Below are positions 17,598 through 26,183 of a DNA stretch of 64,000 nt, one piece after another (within the stretch, counting starts at the first letter, position 1; every line of letters begins with the position of its first letter). The stretch covers positions 17,225 to 81,224 of the forward strand of contig MKSF01000022.1 in NCBI GenBank assembly GCA_001897155.1, in the 5' to 3' direction. The position numbers were made by a program, and so were the translations under genes. Origin of the DNA: Bacteroidetes bacterium 47-18 (GTDB taxonomy: Bacteria; Bacteroidota; Bacteroidia; Chitinophagales; Chitinophagaceae). The notes beneath the pieces were generated by a model. The model ran no database searches, had not been told where the DNA came from, and saw only the letters and a program-made list of their open reading frames with translations.

Positions 17598-19559
17598 TTA
17601 TAACTTATAGAGCGCTTTTGAGCCGAAGCTGATATAAAAAGCGGTATAGGTGTCCGGCTCCGTTGTTATGTCAATGTCACCCTGGAACATTTTCACCCTG
17701 TCCATGATCCCGGACAAACCTATCCCCGTACCGGACCCCCTCGCAGATTCAGGAAGGCCCCTGCCGTTATCCTCTACAACGATATCAAGCTTTTCTCCGT
17801 TATGGGTCAGCAGGACCGTTACAGTACCTGCTCCTGAATGCTTAAGGGCATTATTGCACAGCTCCTGAACAATTCTGTATATATTAAGAGCAGCCTCGGG
17901 AGCCAGGTTTTCAAAATCACCTGCTGCGTGCACATGATGCTCTATGCCTGATGAGGCAAAAAGTTTACTGCAAAACACCGAAATAGCCGTGATCAGCCCA
18001 TCCTTTAAAAGAATATCGGGAGCCAGGTTATGGGCGACATTCCTGACCTCGGATGAGGTATCGGTAAGAATGTCCTTGGCGATCTTGAATTCCTTTAAGC
18101 CCACTAACTGGGGGTGTATGTTCTCTGCAGCCAGCAAAAAGGATTTGGCCGCCGCAAGCTGGCTGTTGACGCTGTCATGGAGATCATGCGCGATGCGGTT
18201 CCTTTCCTTTTCCGCTCCCGCGATCTTTGACCTCAGCCCCAGTATCACATTTTCCGCCCTTTGTCTTTTACGTTGTAAGCCGTGCCATACCCGGGCGATA
18301 ATGATCAATGAAAGGAATGTTATGGACAGTATCCATATCCATAGATTACGAGTCTGCGTCTGCAACTGCTGTGCAGCGAGCTGCGCGTCAGACTCCGCAA
18401 GCGCCTGGCTTTTACGGCTCAGCTCATACCTGGACTCCAGGTCACTGATCTGTACCGCTATGCTTATGCTTTTCAGGCTGTCATTTAAAGCGTAATACTG
18501 CTCTTTAAGCTTATATGCCTTTTCAAACGCTCCCTGGTCTGCATAGAACCCGGACAGGCTCATCAGCAGGAACGCTCTTTCCTTAGGAGTTTTGGCGGGA
18601 TCCTTTTCTACCTGCCGGTAAAACCTCATCGCGTTCGCATAGTCTTTTTTCTGCTTATACAGATTCCCGATATTACACAGCAAGGTATTATAGCCGTTCT
18701 TTTCTACCGGGACATCCTGGTACAGGTTATATGCCTGCAGGTAATAATATAAGGAAGAGTCCGGCTGCAGCAGTTTGTCATAAAGATTACCCAGGCCTGT
18801 ATAACCCATGAATAAGATGCTCTTATTCCGGTTGGACTGCGCCCAGGATATAGCTTTTCCATATGCAAAGGCACAGGAATCCCACCGTTCCTTCACAAAA
18901 TAATAGCCCCCTAAATTATTGTAATTATTGGCCAGCAGGTTCGTATCGCTCACATCCCCGGCTTCCGCCTTGATCTTTTGCAGGTAATGGTAGGCCTGCT
19001 CCAGGTTACCTGCTTCGAAATGGGAAAAGGACAGGTTATTGTAGATATATGTTATGGGAGGGCTTTGCTGCATATCATCCCTATGAAACTGCTCTTTGTA
19101 TCTTAAAGCCAGGAAATAGTTATAGGCGGCAGAATCATACTGCGCCATATAGCTGTAGGCATTGCCCAGGTTATTATAAATTAAGGGCAGGAGCTGCGGC
19201 AGCCGCTTCTCATTAGTAAATTGCAGCGCCCCCCGCAACGATGACTGCGCGGAAGCATACTGCCCCAACTGCATCTGGACGACAGACAAGGCGGACAAGG
19301 CCAATACGCTTCCCCTGTCATAGCTTATGCTGCGGGACTGCCGGTATATATCCTGCAGCAACCTTACAGCGCTATCCGGGAATTCCGCCTTCAGCTTCGA
19401 AGCAGCGGAAATGCTTTTGATCATAGCCACCGTGTCCGGGGTAACGGAAGCCGGATGAACTGCAGGCTGCGCAATAGCGTTTCCTGCTGTTACCGTCATC
19501 CACCATAACAATAAAAAAAGGTAACGGAAATAACTGCGCTTTGCCGGATATGTCATCAT
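17598..19559 (-). CDS. TPR-containing sensor histidine kinase (HisKA_3)
   Basis: A 653-residue membrane kinase. Residues 1-31 are a signal peptide or first membrane segment. Residues 60-360 hold TPR-like repeats (L-I-Y-N-N-L-G-N-A-Y, Y-I-Y-N-N-L-S-F, A-N-N-Y-N-N-L-G-G-Y, G-Y-T-G-L-G-N-L-Y) and would sit in the periplasm. A coiled coil precedes one membrane helix at 404-423. The HisKA_3 dimerisation domain has H458 in the A-H-D-L-H-D-S motif. The HATPase_c domain follows, with N-N-A-L-K-H-S-G (N box), D-N-G-R-G-L-P (G1) and G-T-G-I-G-L-S-G-I (G2). All catalytic motifs are intact. A second ATG one codon in (19556) is an equal start. It is the upstream gene of a two-gene operon with the LuxR regulator. 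Confidence 0.95.
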   Translation of the reverse strand: MMTYPAKRSYFRYLFLLLWWMTVTAGNAIAQPAVHPASVTPDTVAMIKSISAASKLKAEFPDSAVRLLQDIYRQSRSISYDRGSVLALSALSVVQMQLGQYASAQSSLRGALQFTNEKRLPQLLPLIYNNLGNAYSYMAQYDSAAYNYFLALRYKEQFHRDDMQQSPPITYIYNNLSFSHFEAGNLEQAYHYLQKIKAEAGDVSDTNLLANNYNNLGGYYFVKERWDSCAFAYGKAISWAQSNRNKSILFMGYTGLGNLYDKLLQPDSSLYYYLQAYNLYQDVPVEKNGYNTLLCNIGNLYKQKKDYANAMRFYRQVEKDPAKTPKERAFLLMSLSGFYADQGAFEKAYKLKEQYYALNDSLKSISIAVQISDLESRYELSRKSQALAESDAQLAAQQLQTQTRNLWIWILSITFLSLIIIARVWHGLQRKRQRAENVILGLRSKIAGAEKERNRIAHDLHDSVNSQLAAAKSFLLAAENIHPQLVGLKEFKIAKDILTDTSSEVRNVAHNLAPDILLKDGLITAISVFCSKLFASSGIEHHVHAAGDFENLAPEAALNIYRIVQELCNNALKHSGAGTVTVLLTHNGEKLDIVVEDNGRGLPESARGSGTGIGLSGIMDRVKMFQGDIDITTEPDTYTAFYISFGSKALYKL

Positions 19560-19852
19560 AATTCTGTCCCTCCGGCAAATTACCTAAATTAAAGGGGATT
19601 TTCTGGCGCCCGCTCTCAAAAAAAGTCAGGTAATTGTCATTTTTCCGGAGCACATATGATGCAAATAAACAATTCATAGCATAAGGCATATCTTACGGCA
19701 TTACAATCAAAAATTTATATATAATCAACACTCCCTGCACGCCCAGGGCGGTACTGTTCGCGCTTTATTTTTTCAGTAAAAACACGGTAGTAGCTCTTGC
19801 CGCTTCAAATTAATTTTGTCTGAAATTATTTATCCTGAAAATAACATTAGGT

Positions 19853-22078
19853 ATGAAAAAACGCTTTTTAAGTATATTATTCCTAAGCCTTTCCTTAGGG
19901 AGCGCACTGTATGCGCAGCAACAGTTCGACTGGTCGGTAAGCCACAGCACCGCACAAAGCCGGTCCAATGTGACCATGAACAAAATAACAACTGACAGGG
20001 AAGGCAATATCTATACACTGGGTCTTTTTGAAGGCACCCTGACCATTGGCGGCGGCCTCAATCAACAGATGCTGAATGAGCAATATGCCAATGCCTCCAA
20101 CGGGCAATGGGAGCTGTTCGTAACCAAAACCACCCCGGGCGGTGCAGTACAGTGGGCCAGGAAGTTTGATAAGACCTCCTATGTGTTCAACCATGTTTAT
20201 AATGCACCCATGCCTTCCGGCATAGTAGTGGACGACAGCCTGAATGTTTACCTTGCGGCTTCATTTCCCGGCGCCATAGATGCCAACCCCGGTGCAGCCT
20301 CCAACATACACGCCACAGAGGACGCCACCCTGACCACGGCCAAATCAGCGGTCATCATCAAGCTCGACGAGCAGGGTACATATGTATGGTCCAGGCATAT
20401 TACAAGAAATGAATCCATCTGGTTTCCGGGCTTATCCTATAAAAGGGGGATCGATATCAGGCTCATAGGCTTCAACATTACATCAAACGGCATCCTGTAT
20501 GGCTACGGAAATCTCGGGAGCAGCCAGGCTGGCGACACGCTCACATTTGACCCGGGCGGTCAGAGCCTGATCAAAACATTTTCCGACACCTCAGATACCC
20601 GTCCTTTCTGGTTTGAGATAGACAAGGTAACAGGCAATTTCTCCAATACAGGCTATTTTAAAAAGAATGCAAGCGGCAGCATCCAGCACCTGAGCGTACA
20701 ATATGATAATGCAAGGAACAAATATGTAACCGCCATTTTTGCCAAAACGGTGGATATCAGCCTTGAGAACAACACTTCCCAAATATTGGCCACGCCAAAC
20801 CCGGCTGCCAGCTCTACCGGTTCATTTGTAGCTAAATATGACAGCACAAATGCCATTATCTGGTCCAGGTTAATAAGGAGCAGCAAAAATACCTCTGCAA
20901 GAGCTATTGCCGCAGACGAAGCCGGTCAACTTTTTGTAACGGGAGATTTTCAGGATACAACCACCTTTACAGACCCCAACAATACCAACATCGTACTTAC
21001 CGTGACAGCGTCCAATACAGTGGCCGCACCTTCCAATACCTATGTCGCCCGGTACGATACTGCAGGAAATTTAAAATGGGCCACCAAATTGGATTTCGGA
21101 CAAACGAATGATGTCAACACCACTACGTCCGCTATTGCTACCGATGAGCTAGGCGTACCGTATGTATCCGGCCAGGTTTACGGGGAGTTCAACCGTGTCG
21201 GCATCGGGTACCAGAATTACAGGCACGGATTTGTATCTAAAGTAGACACAGGCGGCGCCCAGCTTTGGTTCATGCGCTATGGCACCATCCCCTTCTTTCA
21301 GGGCGAGGTGGTCAATATGCAGGCCGTACACCTGGACAGCTCCAACAACCTGTATACCTGCGGCAGCATCAGGCAGGCAAGCATTAATGCGAGCCCCCTG
21401 CAACAGGATACCAACTGGGTGGCCTTAACCGGGACGCAGACAGCCTACCTGCTGAAGTATTCCTGCTCCGATACCGCCCGTACACTGCTGAGCACAAGCG
21501 CCTGTAACCAATATGTATTCGATAACCAGACCTTTACCCAGAGCGGCGAATATATATTTCATTACTGGTCGGCAGGAGGCTGTGACAGCACTGTTGTGCT
21601 GGACCTCACGGTAAATTATATAGACAAGCCTTTCATTACGGTAAACAACTTTACCCTCGGTGTCACATCGACCTACGCTACCTACCGGTGGCTGAAAAAC
21701 GGCGTACTGATTCCCGGGGCCACACAGGCCACCTATAACGTTACGGAAAACGCGGATTACAAAGTGATCGTAACTACGGCAGCAGGCTGTACAGATACAT
21801 CCGATGCCTATACCGTAGATAATGTAAGCCCGGTCTTTGAACATGCCTTAAGCGGTTTGGTAACGGTCTATCCCAATCCCGTAACCGATAAGGTATATAT
21901 TGAAAGCCCTGAGGCTGTGCAATATTACATAACAGGGATTGAGGGTAAAAGATTACAGGATATTACAGCTTACCACAGCGCCATTGATTGCAGCGGCCTG
22001 GCGGCAGGTATATACTTCCTGCATGTCCTGGACCGGGAAGACAGGGTAATCAAAGTAGAAAAGATAGTAAAACAATAG
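19853..22078 (+). CDS. T9SS type A secreted protein with SBBP-like repeats
   Basis: A 741-residue secreted protein starting with a signal peptide (residues 1-22, ending L-Y-A-Q-Q). Residues 40-560 contain repeating strands of the type D-R-E-G-N-I-Y-T-L-G, G-A-V-Q-W-A-R-K-F, D-S-L-N-V-Y-L-A-A, the beta-propeller repeat pattern of SBBP-like proteins. Residues 565-660 form an immunoglobulin-like segment with paired Cys (C-N-Q-Y-V-F-D-N-Q-T-F, G-G-C-D-S-T). The tail (670-741) is the T9SS type A domain (Y-P-N-P-V-T-D-K-V-Y, closing R-V-I-K-V-E-K-I-V). It is divergent from the kinase gene at 19559 across a 293-bp gap that should hold promoters for both. The function is unknown; adhesion or polymer binding is plausible. 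Confidence 0.85.
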   Translation: MKKRFLSILFLSLSLGSALYAQQQFDWSVSHSTAQSRSNVTMNKITTDREGNIYTLGLFEGTLTIGGGLNQQMLNEQYANASNGQWELFVTKTTPGGAVQWARKFDKTSYVFNHVYNAPMPSGIVVDDSLNVYLAASFPGAIDANPGAASNIHATEDATLTTAKSAVIIKLDEQGTYVWSRHITRNESIWFPGLSYKRGIDIRLIGFNITSNGILYGYGNLGSSQAGDTLTFDPGGQSLIKTFSDTSDTRPFWFEIDKVTGNFSNTGYFKKNASGSIQHLSVQYDNARNKYVTAIFAKTVDISLENNTSQILATPNPAASSTGSFVAKYDSTNAIIWSRLIRSSKNTSARAIAADEAGQLFVTGDFQDTTTFTDPNNTNIVLTVTASNTVAAPSNTYVARYDTAGNLKWATKLDFGQTNDVNTTTSAIATDELGVPYVSGQVYGEFNRVGIGYQNYRHGFVSKVDTGGAQLWFMRYGTIPFFQGEVVNMQAVHLDSSNNLYTCGSIRQASINASPLQQDTNWVALTGTQTAYLLKYSCSDTARTLLSTSACNQYVFDNQTFTQSGEYIFHYWSAGGCDSTVVLDLTVNYIDKPFITVNNFTLGVTSTYATYRWLKNGVLIPGATQATYNVTENADYKVIVTTAAGCTDTSDAYTVDNVSPVFEHALSGLVTVYPNPVTDKVYIESPEAVQYYITGIEGKRLQDITAYHSAIDCSGLAAGIYFLHVLDREDRVIKVEKIVKQ

Positions 22079-22094
22079 TGTCCGCCGGATAAGC

Positions 22095-22133
22095 ATCAGT
22101 AATGGCTTTGGGCAGATCAAAGCCATTACTGAT
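22095..22133. terminator. Perfect 16-bp hairpin between two T9SS genes
   Basis: ATCAGTAATGGCTTTG (22095-22110) is an exact inverted repeat of 22118-22133, with a 7-base loop. No T tract follows on the plus strand, so it may be a processing or mRNA-stability element rather than a classical terminator. It separates two genes only 73 bp apart. Confidence 0.5.
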
Positions 22134-22151
22134 TACAAACAAACAGAGTTT

Positions 22152-23204
22152 ATGAAGTATTGCAGCCTTTTCCTGTTACTGTCTATGATCATGGCCGCGC
22201 CGGCTTACACCCAGCAAATCACGCTGCCGGATGGTAGTCCGGTGCCGGAACAGTTTTGCCATAATGATACCGCTGTACAAATAAAAGGCGATGTGCAGGG
22301 CGGAACATTTTCCGGTTGCGGTGTCATGCAGCAAAACGGCCTGTGGTATTTCAACCCCGCCCGGGCCGTAAGCGAGGTAACCGTATTCCCTCATAGTTGC
22401 CATATTATGTACACATCCCAGCACAGCAGTATCAGTAAACGTATCATTATCCACAAGCCGGTCATCATAGAGCCGTCTTTGCAGTCGCAAGGTACCTGCG
22501 ACGGGGCTTTCACGCTCCGGGCGGCAACAAAATACGCCGGCTCTTACCGGTATAGCTGGGCACCCGCCCTGCCGCTGCAGGAACCCGGCCAGGCCGAAAC
22601 CAAAGGCCTGATCAGCCAAACCACGACATTCTACCTTACAGTAACGGACAATATAAGCGGATGCACAGGCAAGGATACCGTGATGATCAGCAAATATCCC
22701 ATTCCCGTTGTCACCGTATCGCCTGAAGCGATCATTATCAAAGCGGGAGAGAGCATACCCCTGGAAGCCTCCGGAGCAGTGAGCTACCAGTGGCTGCCCG
22801 GGAAATGGCTGAGCAGTAATACCATTCCCGATCCTGTTGCCTATCCGAGGGCACCGGTGACCTATACGGTGGTAGGAAGAAATGAGTTCGGCTGCTATGA
22901 TTCCGCCCACGCCCGGATAGCGATCATAGAGGATTACTTCATTCCCGGTGCGTTTACCCCTAACGGTGACGGCCTGAATGATGTGTTTAAAATAGAAAAT
23001 ATCGGTTACCAGGGTATAGGCGCTTTCCAGATATTCAATCGCTGGGGTGAGCTGGTATTTGAAGGCCATACAGCCTCCGCACAATGGGATGGCACCTGCA
23101 ATGGCAGGGACGCTCCGGCCGGGACATATTTCTACCACATTATTCTGAATGCGTTAGACGGCAGCAGCAAGGTACATAAAGGGAGTGTAACGCTGCTAAG
23201 ATAG
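22152..23204 (+). CDS. Gliding-motility C-terminal-domain protein (T9SS type B)
   Basis: A 350-residue secreted protein. The signal peptide is residues 1-20. Residues 25-100 have a Cys-containing motif (E-Q-F-C-H-N-D, G-G-T-F-S-G-C-G-V) common in PKD/Ig-like adhesins. Residues 110-260 are one or two Ig/PKD-like folds (G-S-Y-R-Y-S-W, G-A-V-S-Y-Q-W-L-P-G). The last 85 residues are the gliding motility-associated C-terminal domain: F-I-P-G-A-F-T-P-N-G-D-G-L-N-D-V-F, F-Q-I-F-N-R-W-G-E-L-V-F, and G-T-Y-F-Y-H-I. That domain is the T9SS type B signal, the sorting class of SprB-type adhesins. It follows a type A T9SS gene and is probably co-expressed with it. Confidence 0.9.
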   Translation: MKYCSLFLLLSMIMAAPAYTQQITLPDGSPVPEQFCHNDTAVQIKGDVQGGTFSGCGVMQQNGLWYFNPARAVSEVTVFPHSCHIMYTSQHSSISKRIIIHKPVIIEPSLQSQGTCDGAFTLRAATKYAGSYRYSWAPALPLQEPGQAETKGLISQTTTFYLTVTDNISGCTGKDTVMISKYPIPVVTVSPEAIIIKAGESIPLEASGAVSYQWLPGKWLSSNTIPDPVAYPRAPVTYTVVGRNEFGCYDSAHARIAIIEDYFIPGAFTPNGDGLNDVFKIENIGYQGIGAFQIFNRWGELVFEGHTASAQWDGTCNGRDAPAGTYFYHIILNALDGSSKVHKGSVTLLR

Positions 23205-23353
23205 CCGGACTTTCCTGGTACAGTGAACAGCAAGCGGTCCGTACACTGCGGCGACATTATAGTTAGCTGAAGCATCATACCCTCCACCGGGATAGTCAGT
23301 GTAAGAAAAAAAGGCTATCGGGACCATTGAGACCTACCCGGCATTTGGGACTA

Positions 23354-23397
23354 AAGCACAGGTATTGCATTCAAAAATACCTGTGCTTATCTTTTAT
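23354..23397 (+). terminator. Terminator of the T9SS gene pair
   Basis: AAGCACAGGTATT (23354-23366) and its exact complement (23376-23388) form a 13-bp stem, followed by ATCTTTT. It lies in the 375-bp gap after the type B gene. The rest of that gap shows no gene. Confidence 0.85.
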
Positions 23398-23579
23398 AGA
23401 TATTTTCTCCGCTGTTGTTGCTACGCACAGCTCTATAAAGCTTTCCTGGATCATTCTACTGCCGGCAGCACTTATCATACCACAATTCAATAAAGCGCAG
23501 TAACTTTGTGGCTTACAATGAAAGATCACCTGTCACCTCAGCCGTGCCTGTGACCCCCAAAACCTTTATAAAATAAATT

Positions 23580-24032
23580 ATGAAACAACTGCTCAGTCTA
23601 TTTATGATACTGTCTGCCAATACACTCTTCGGACAGCAGGCTCCAAAAGACTATTTCCCGTCAGAGATCATAAAAATAGACGTGAGCCCCCAAACCGAAA
23701 AGGATATCAACCGGCAGAACGAGCTGCTAAAAAAAGAAATGCTGAACGCCAAGGAACAAAAAGAGCTGGATAGCCTGCTGCTGCAATACGGAGAAACTGT
23801 CGAAAGCGTATGGGACATCATTGACGGCGGATGTAGCTGGTATTGCGGCGGCGGCAATTATAAGGTAATTGCCTCATCTGCACTGACAGCACGTAACGGC
23901 ATACAATACAAAGCAGAACAGGCAAATGATTTAAGCTACAAAACCGCCTGGATCGAAGGCAGGGAAGATGAAGGAATAGGTGAATACCTGGAATTTTATT
24001 TTAAAAAGATTAATATAGCCCAAAGTGGCTAA
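23580..24032 (+). CDS. Secreted protein with truncated glycan-binding-type domain
   Basis: A 150-residue secreted protein with a signal peptide (1-19, ending L-F-G-Q-Q). Residues 25-70 are a Lys/Glu-rich helix. From residue 78 it resembles the discoidin-like, NADase-type glycan-binding domain: G-G-C-S-W-Y-C-G-G-G, A-S-S-A-L, Y-K-A-E-Q-A-N-D, T-A-W-I-E-G, G-I-G-E-Y-L-E-F-Y-F. In relatives this last motif is followed by about 60 more residues (an I-x-N-G-Y segment and further strands). Here the frame ends 11 residues later. The gene therefore seems cut short, and the ICE backbone begins just beyond. I infer that insertion of the element removed or displaced its 3' end. Confidence 0.65.
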   Translation: MKQLLSLFMILSANTLFGQQAPKDYFPSEIIKIDVSPQTEKDINRQNELLKKEMLNAKEQKELDSLLLQYGETVESVWDIIDGGCSWYCGGGNYKVIASSALTARNGIQYKAEQANDLSYKTAWIEGREDEGIGEYLEFYFKKINIAQSG

Positions 24033-24147
24033 TAAAGAGTAGTTTACAAGAGTGGGAAATCCAATCGGTAACGATTTAGTAATGGTGCTTACTGCACTCG
24101 CTTTCATCTGATTACCTTGTAAATCAATACTGCAAATATAAAAAAAT

Positions 24148-24187
24148 AAAGGGTAAAGTACATAGGTGCTTTACCCTTTTTTTCTTT
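24148..24187 (+). terminator. Terminator-like hairpin at the ICE left end
   Basis: AAAGGGTAAAG (24148-24158) pairs exactly with CTTTACCCTTT (24169-24179), then a T run. It could insulate the element from host transcription. The 300-base gap at 24,033-24,330 contains this and nothing else I can assign. Confidence 0.8.
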
Positions 24188-24330
24188 CCTCTCATACAAA
24201 AATTATGAAAAAAAATTCCCCCACTGTGGGGAACCTGTGATATTTATTCCAGTATATTTTCCAAATTTTGGTTCATCATCAATAGATGTAATTCCGAAAC
24301 AGATAGTGATAACTTTTAAAAGACTAAGCT

Positions 24331-25176
24331 ATGGAAATCCTGTTGAGTAAAATATTATCGCAAATAAGGTATCAAGAAGATAAACTCGCTTCCGATTTGA
24401 TGCCAACGGCGGAAAAGGCGTATCAAATGACCTTATTCCTGAATGAAATGCTTCTTAAAGTAAAAGCCAAGATTGTGCAAAGTGGGTTTAAGAACGAACA
24501 GCAGGAAATTAACTTTTTTAAGAACATCAAACCCCAAATCTTAGGAAAGCTCATCTACTACAATAAAGTATTTCGATTTGAAACGACCTGTCCGGTCAGC
24601 ACAGGGAAAATACATCAGAGTTATTACGAGAATGAATTAAAATCTCTCAAATCAGAATATAAGGAGAGTATTTGCAATACCTATTTTTACAGGTACTACC
24701 GTGCAGGAAGAACAGACCGTGACCACAGCTATTTTATGCTCGGAAAAATTAATTACCACGATGGTTTAAATAGCGGAGTTTTTGAAATAGACCTTAGCTT
24801 TTCCACTTATTACGATAACAAAATAGCCCATATTATTGCCAATGAACTACTCTATACTTATTTGCTAAACAAAATCAATCCCGAAGAAAATCCTGACTTC
24901 GTTTTACTAAATGACGATGTGAATAAGGATATTTCGTGGACTAATTCGCAAAACGCACTTATCGAACTGATATATGCCCTGTATGCTTCCAGTTCTATCT
25001 CACACGGAAGTATCGGTATCAGAAAACTGGCTTTGATTTTTCAAATCCTGTTCCGAACTCCTGTAAATGATATACATCACGCTTTCCACAGAATGAAAAC
25101 CCGTGCAGGTTCCCGAACGGCATTTTTAGACCAGCTTAAAGTTTCATTGGAAGAATATATGGATAAAGACCTTTGA
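24331..25176 (+). CDS. rteC: RteC-like ICE regulator, copy 1
   Basis: A 281-residue protein of the RteC family, the activator that in CTnDOT turns on the excision operon. Family marks are visible: an N-terminal helical part, F-K-N-E-Q-Q-E-I-N-F-F-K-N-I-K-P (residues 57-72), L-G-K-L-I-Y-Y-N-K-V-F (75-85), a central Y-F-Y-R-Y-Y-R segment, and the C-terminal A-L-I-E-L-I-Y-A-L-Y-A-S-S and R-T-A-F-L-D-Q-L. It lies just upstream of the putative excision genes, as in CTnDOT, but has its own terminator at 25,197, so it would act in trans. A second, diverged copy is encoded at 36,659-37,486. No RteA/RteB two-component pair is in the window. Confidence 0.85.
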   Translation: MEILLSKILSQIRYQEDKLASDLMPTAEKAYQMTLFLNEMLLKVKAKIVQSGFKNEQQEINFFKNIKPQILGKLIYYNKVFRFETTCPVSTGKIHQSYYENELKSLKSEYKESICNTYFYRYYRAGRTDRDHSYFMLGKINYHDGLNSGVFEIDLSFSTYYDNKIAHIIANELLYTYLLNKINPEENPDFVLLNDDVNKDISWTNSQNALIELIYALYASSSISHGSIGIRKLALIFQILFRTPVNDIHHAFHRMKTRAGSRTAFLDQLKVSLEEYMDKDL

Positions 25177-25196
25177 CTATTAAAAGGCATTGGTTC

Positions 25197-25229
25197 AAAG
25201 CAGTACATTTATGTGTACTGCTTTTTTTT
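25197..25229 (+). terminator. Terminator of rteC-like gene 1
   Basis: AAAGCAGTACA (25197-25207) pairs with TGTACTGCTTT (25214-25224), followed by a T run. It begins 21 bases after the stop codon. Confidence 0.9.
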
Positions 25230-25238
25230 ACCCATATC

Positions 25239-25384
25239 TGCCAATTGGCAAATGAAGGCAAAATAACGTAGTTAATAATTCAAAAGCCCTCGAAACCCTT
25301 ATTAAACAAGGGTTTTTCCCGATTGCAAAAATTTTCAAAAAACCGTCAAACCAATTGGCAGACATTGGCAGACAAACTTTGCCA
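25239..25384. promoter_or_regulatory. GCCA repeat array upstream of the putative excision genes
   Basis: A 12-bp palindrome TGCCAATTGGCA lies at 25239-25250. A perfect tandem repeat ATTGGCAGAC is at 25354-25363 and 25364-25373 (TGGC cores 10 bp apart), directly followed by GACAAACTTTGCCA at 25371-25384. The same GACAAA-N4-GCC unit and 10-bp GCCA steps recur before other ICE modules. It sits 41-71 bp before the first HTH gene, suiting an operator or activator site. Confidence 0.65.
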
Positions 25385-25424
25385 CCCTTAGCAATTTTGC
25401 ATTGTGAACATTAATAGCAATGCA

Positions 25425-25778
25425 ATGAAAATAATCACTATCGAAGAAGAAGCGTGGCAACAGCTCAACAGCCGTATCAATGCGATTGCCGATTATCTCA
25501 AAAGGTTAAATGATACAAGCTACGATGACTTGTGGCTGAACAACCACGAGGTATGCCAATACCTGCACATCAGCGAAAAGACTTTGTGGCGTATGCGTAC
25601 CAAAGGCGAAATAGCTTATTCAAAACTTTACGGGCAATACTTCTATACGATTGGAGCAATCAAGGATATGCTCAATGCCAATGCTATACAAAGCAATGAT
25701 GAATTTGTACAGGAGCTTATGGCAAAAGGCAAAAGCTATATCAAGAAAGGTAGAAAGCTGAAATCAGGTAAATCTTAA
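25425..25778 (+). CDS. Small HTH protein in Xis2c/Xis2d position, first copy
   Basis: A 117-residue helix-turn-helix protein. I chose the ATG at 25425 (M-K-I-I-T-I-E-E-E-A-W), where this family usually starts, over a GTG 21 bases earlier. Residues 33-85 hold the winged MerR/excisionase-type HTH: L-N-N-H-E-V-C-Q-Y-L-H-I-S-E-K-T-L-W-R-M-R, then I-A-Y-S-K-L-Y-G-Q-Y-F-Y. The tail is strongly basic. In CTnDOT the excision operon is xis2c-xis2d-orf3-exc(topoisomerase). Here two such HTH genes, a DUF4099/DUF3945 gene and topB follow each other in that order, so a role as a directionality factor and transcriptional activator of mob/tra is inferred. Confidence 0.8.
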   Translation: MKIITIEEEAWQQLNSRINAIADYLKRLNDTSYDDLWLNNHEVCQYLHISEKTLWRMRTKGEIAYSKLYGQYFYTIGAIKDMLNANAIQSNDEFVQELMAKGKSYIKKGRKLKSGKS

Positions 25779-25789
25779 AACGTGCGGTT

Positions 25790-26098
25790 ATGAACATTGA
25801 CAGAATGGAATTTTTGGCGTGGATGGAACGCCTAATGGAACGCCTCGATATGCTGGGCGACAATATAGACAGCTTACAAAAGAAACGCAACAGCATTGAC
25901 GGAGAGGAATTGCTCGACAATCAGGATTTACTGCAAATGCTGAAAATCAGCAACCGTTCCCTGCAACGGTATCGCTCCATCGGCAAGTTGCCCTATTACA
26001 CCATAAGTGGCAAACTGTATTACAAACTGTCTGACGTGCATCAGTTCATCAGGGAAAGTTTTAATCCGCCTTTACCCAAACTGAACGCCAATGGATGA
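25790..26098 (+). CDS. Small HTH protein in Xis2c/Xis2d position, second copy
   Basis: A 102-residue HTH protein, 11 bp downstream of the first. Residues 42-90 are the DNA-binding domain: L-L-D-N-Q-D-L-L-Q-M-L-K-I-S-N-R-S-L-Q-R-Y-R, G-K-L-P-Y-Y-T-I-S-G-K-L-Y-Y. The N-terminal 35 residues form an amphipathic helix (W-M-E-R-L-M-E-R-L-D-M-L) that may pair it with itself or the upstream protein. The two proteins are clear relatives but differ in length and in the basic tail, which the second lacks. The role is inferred from position: excision factor and regulator of transfer genes, as for the CTnDOT pair. Confidence 0.8.
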   Translation: MNIDRMEFLAWMERLMERLDMLGDNIDSLQKKRNSIDGEELLDNQDLLQMLKISNRSLQRYRSIGKLPYYTISGKLYYKLSDVHQFIRESFNPPLPKLNANG

Positions 26099-26130
26099 CA
26101 AACACTGCCTTTGACTGCCATATCAGGCAA
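26097..26130 (+). promoter_or_regulatory. GCCA repeat array upstream of the DUF4099/DUF3945 gene
   Basis: GACAAACACTGCC starts at 26097. GCC cores fall at 26107 and 26117, exactly 10 bp apart, and a reversed GGCA lies at 26126-26129. The first 24 bases differ at only two positions from the array at 59131, between mob and tra. It overlaps the stop codon of the upstream HTH gene and ends 54 bp before the next ATG. Confidence 0.65.
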
Positions 26131-26183
26131 GTGAGCAAACGCTTCATATACATTCGGCATTTGAACTTTAAAATATTCAGATT

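Noticed and set aside
22176..23138. 320-codon minus-strand frame opposite the gliding-type protein
   Set aside because: It mirrors the coding strand; the plus-strand gene has a signal peptide and full sorting domain.
24100..24145. Possible attachment repeat or outward promoter (TATATTTG on the minus strand at 24133-24140)
   Set aside because: No matching direct repeat can be found without the right end of the ICE, and no gene follows on the minus strand.
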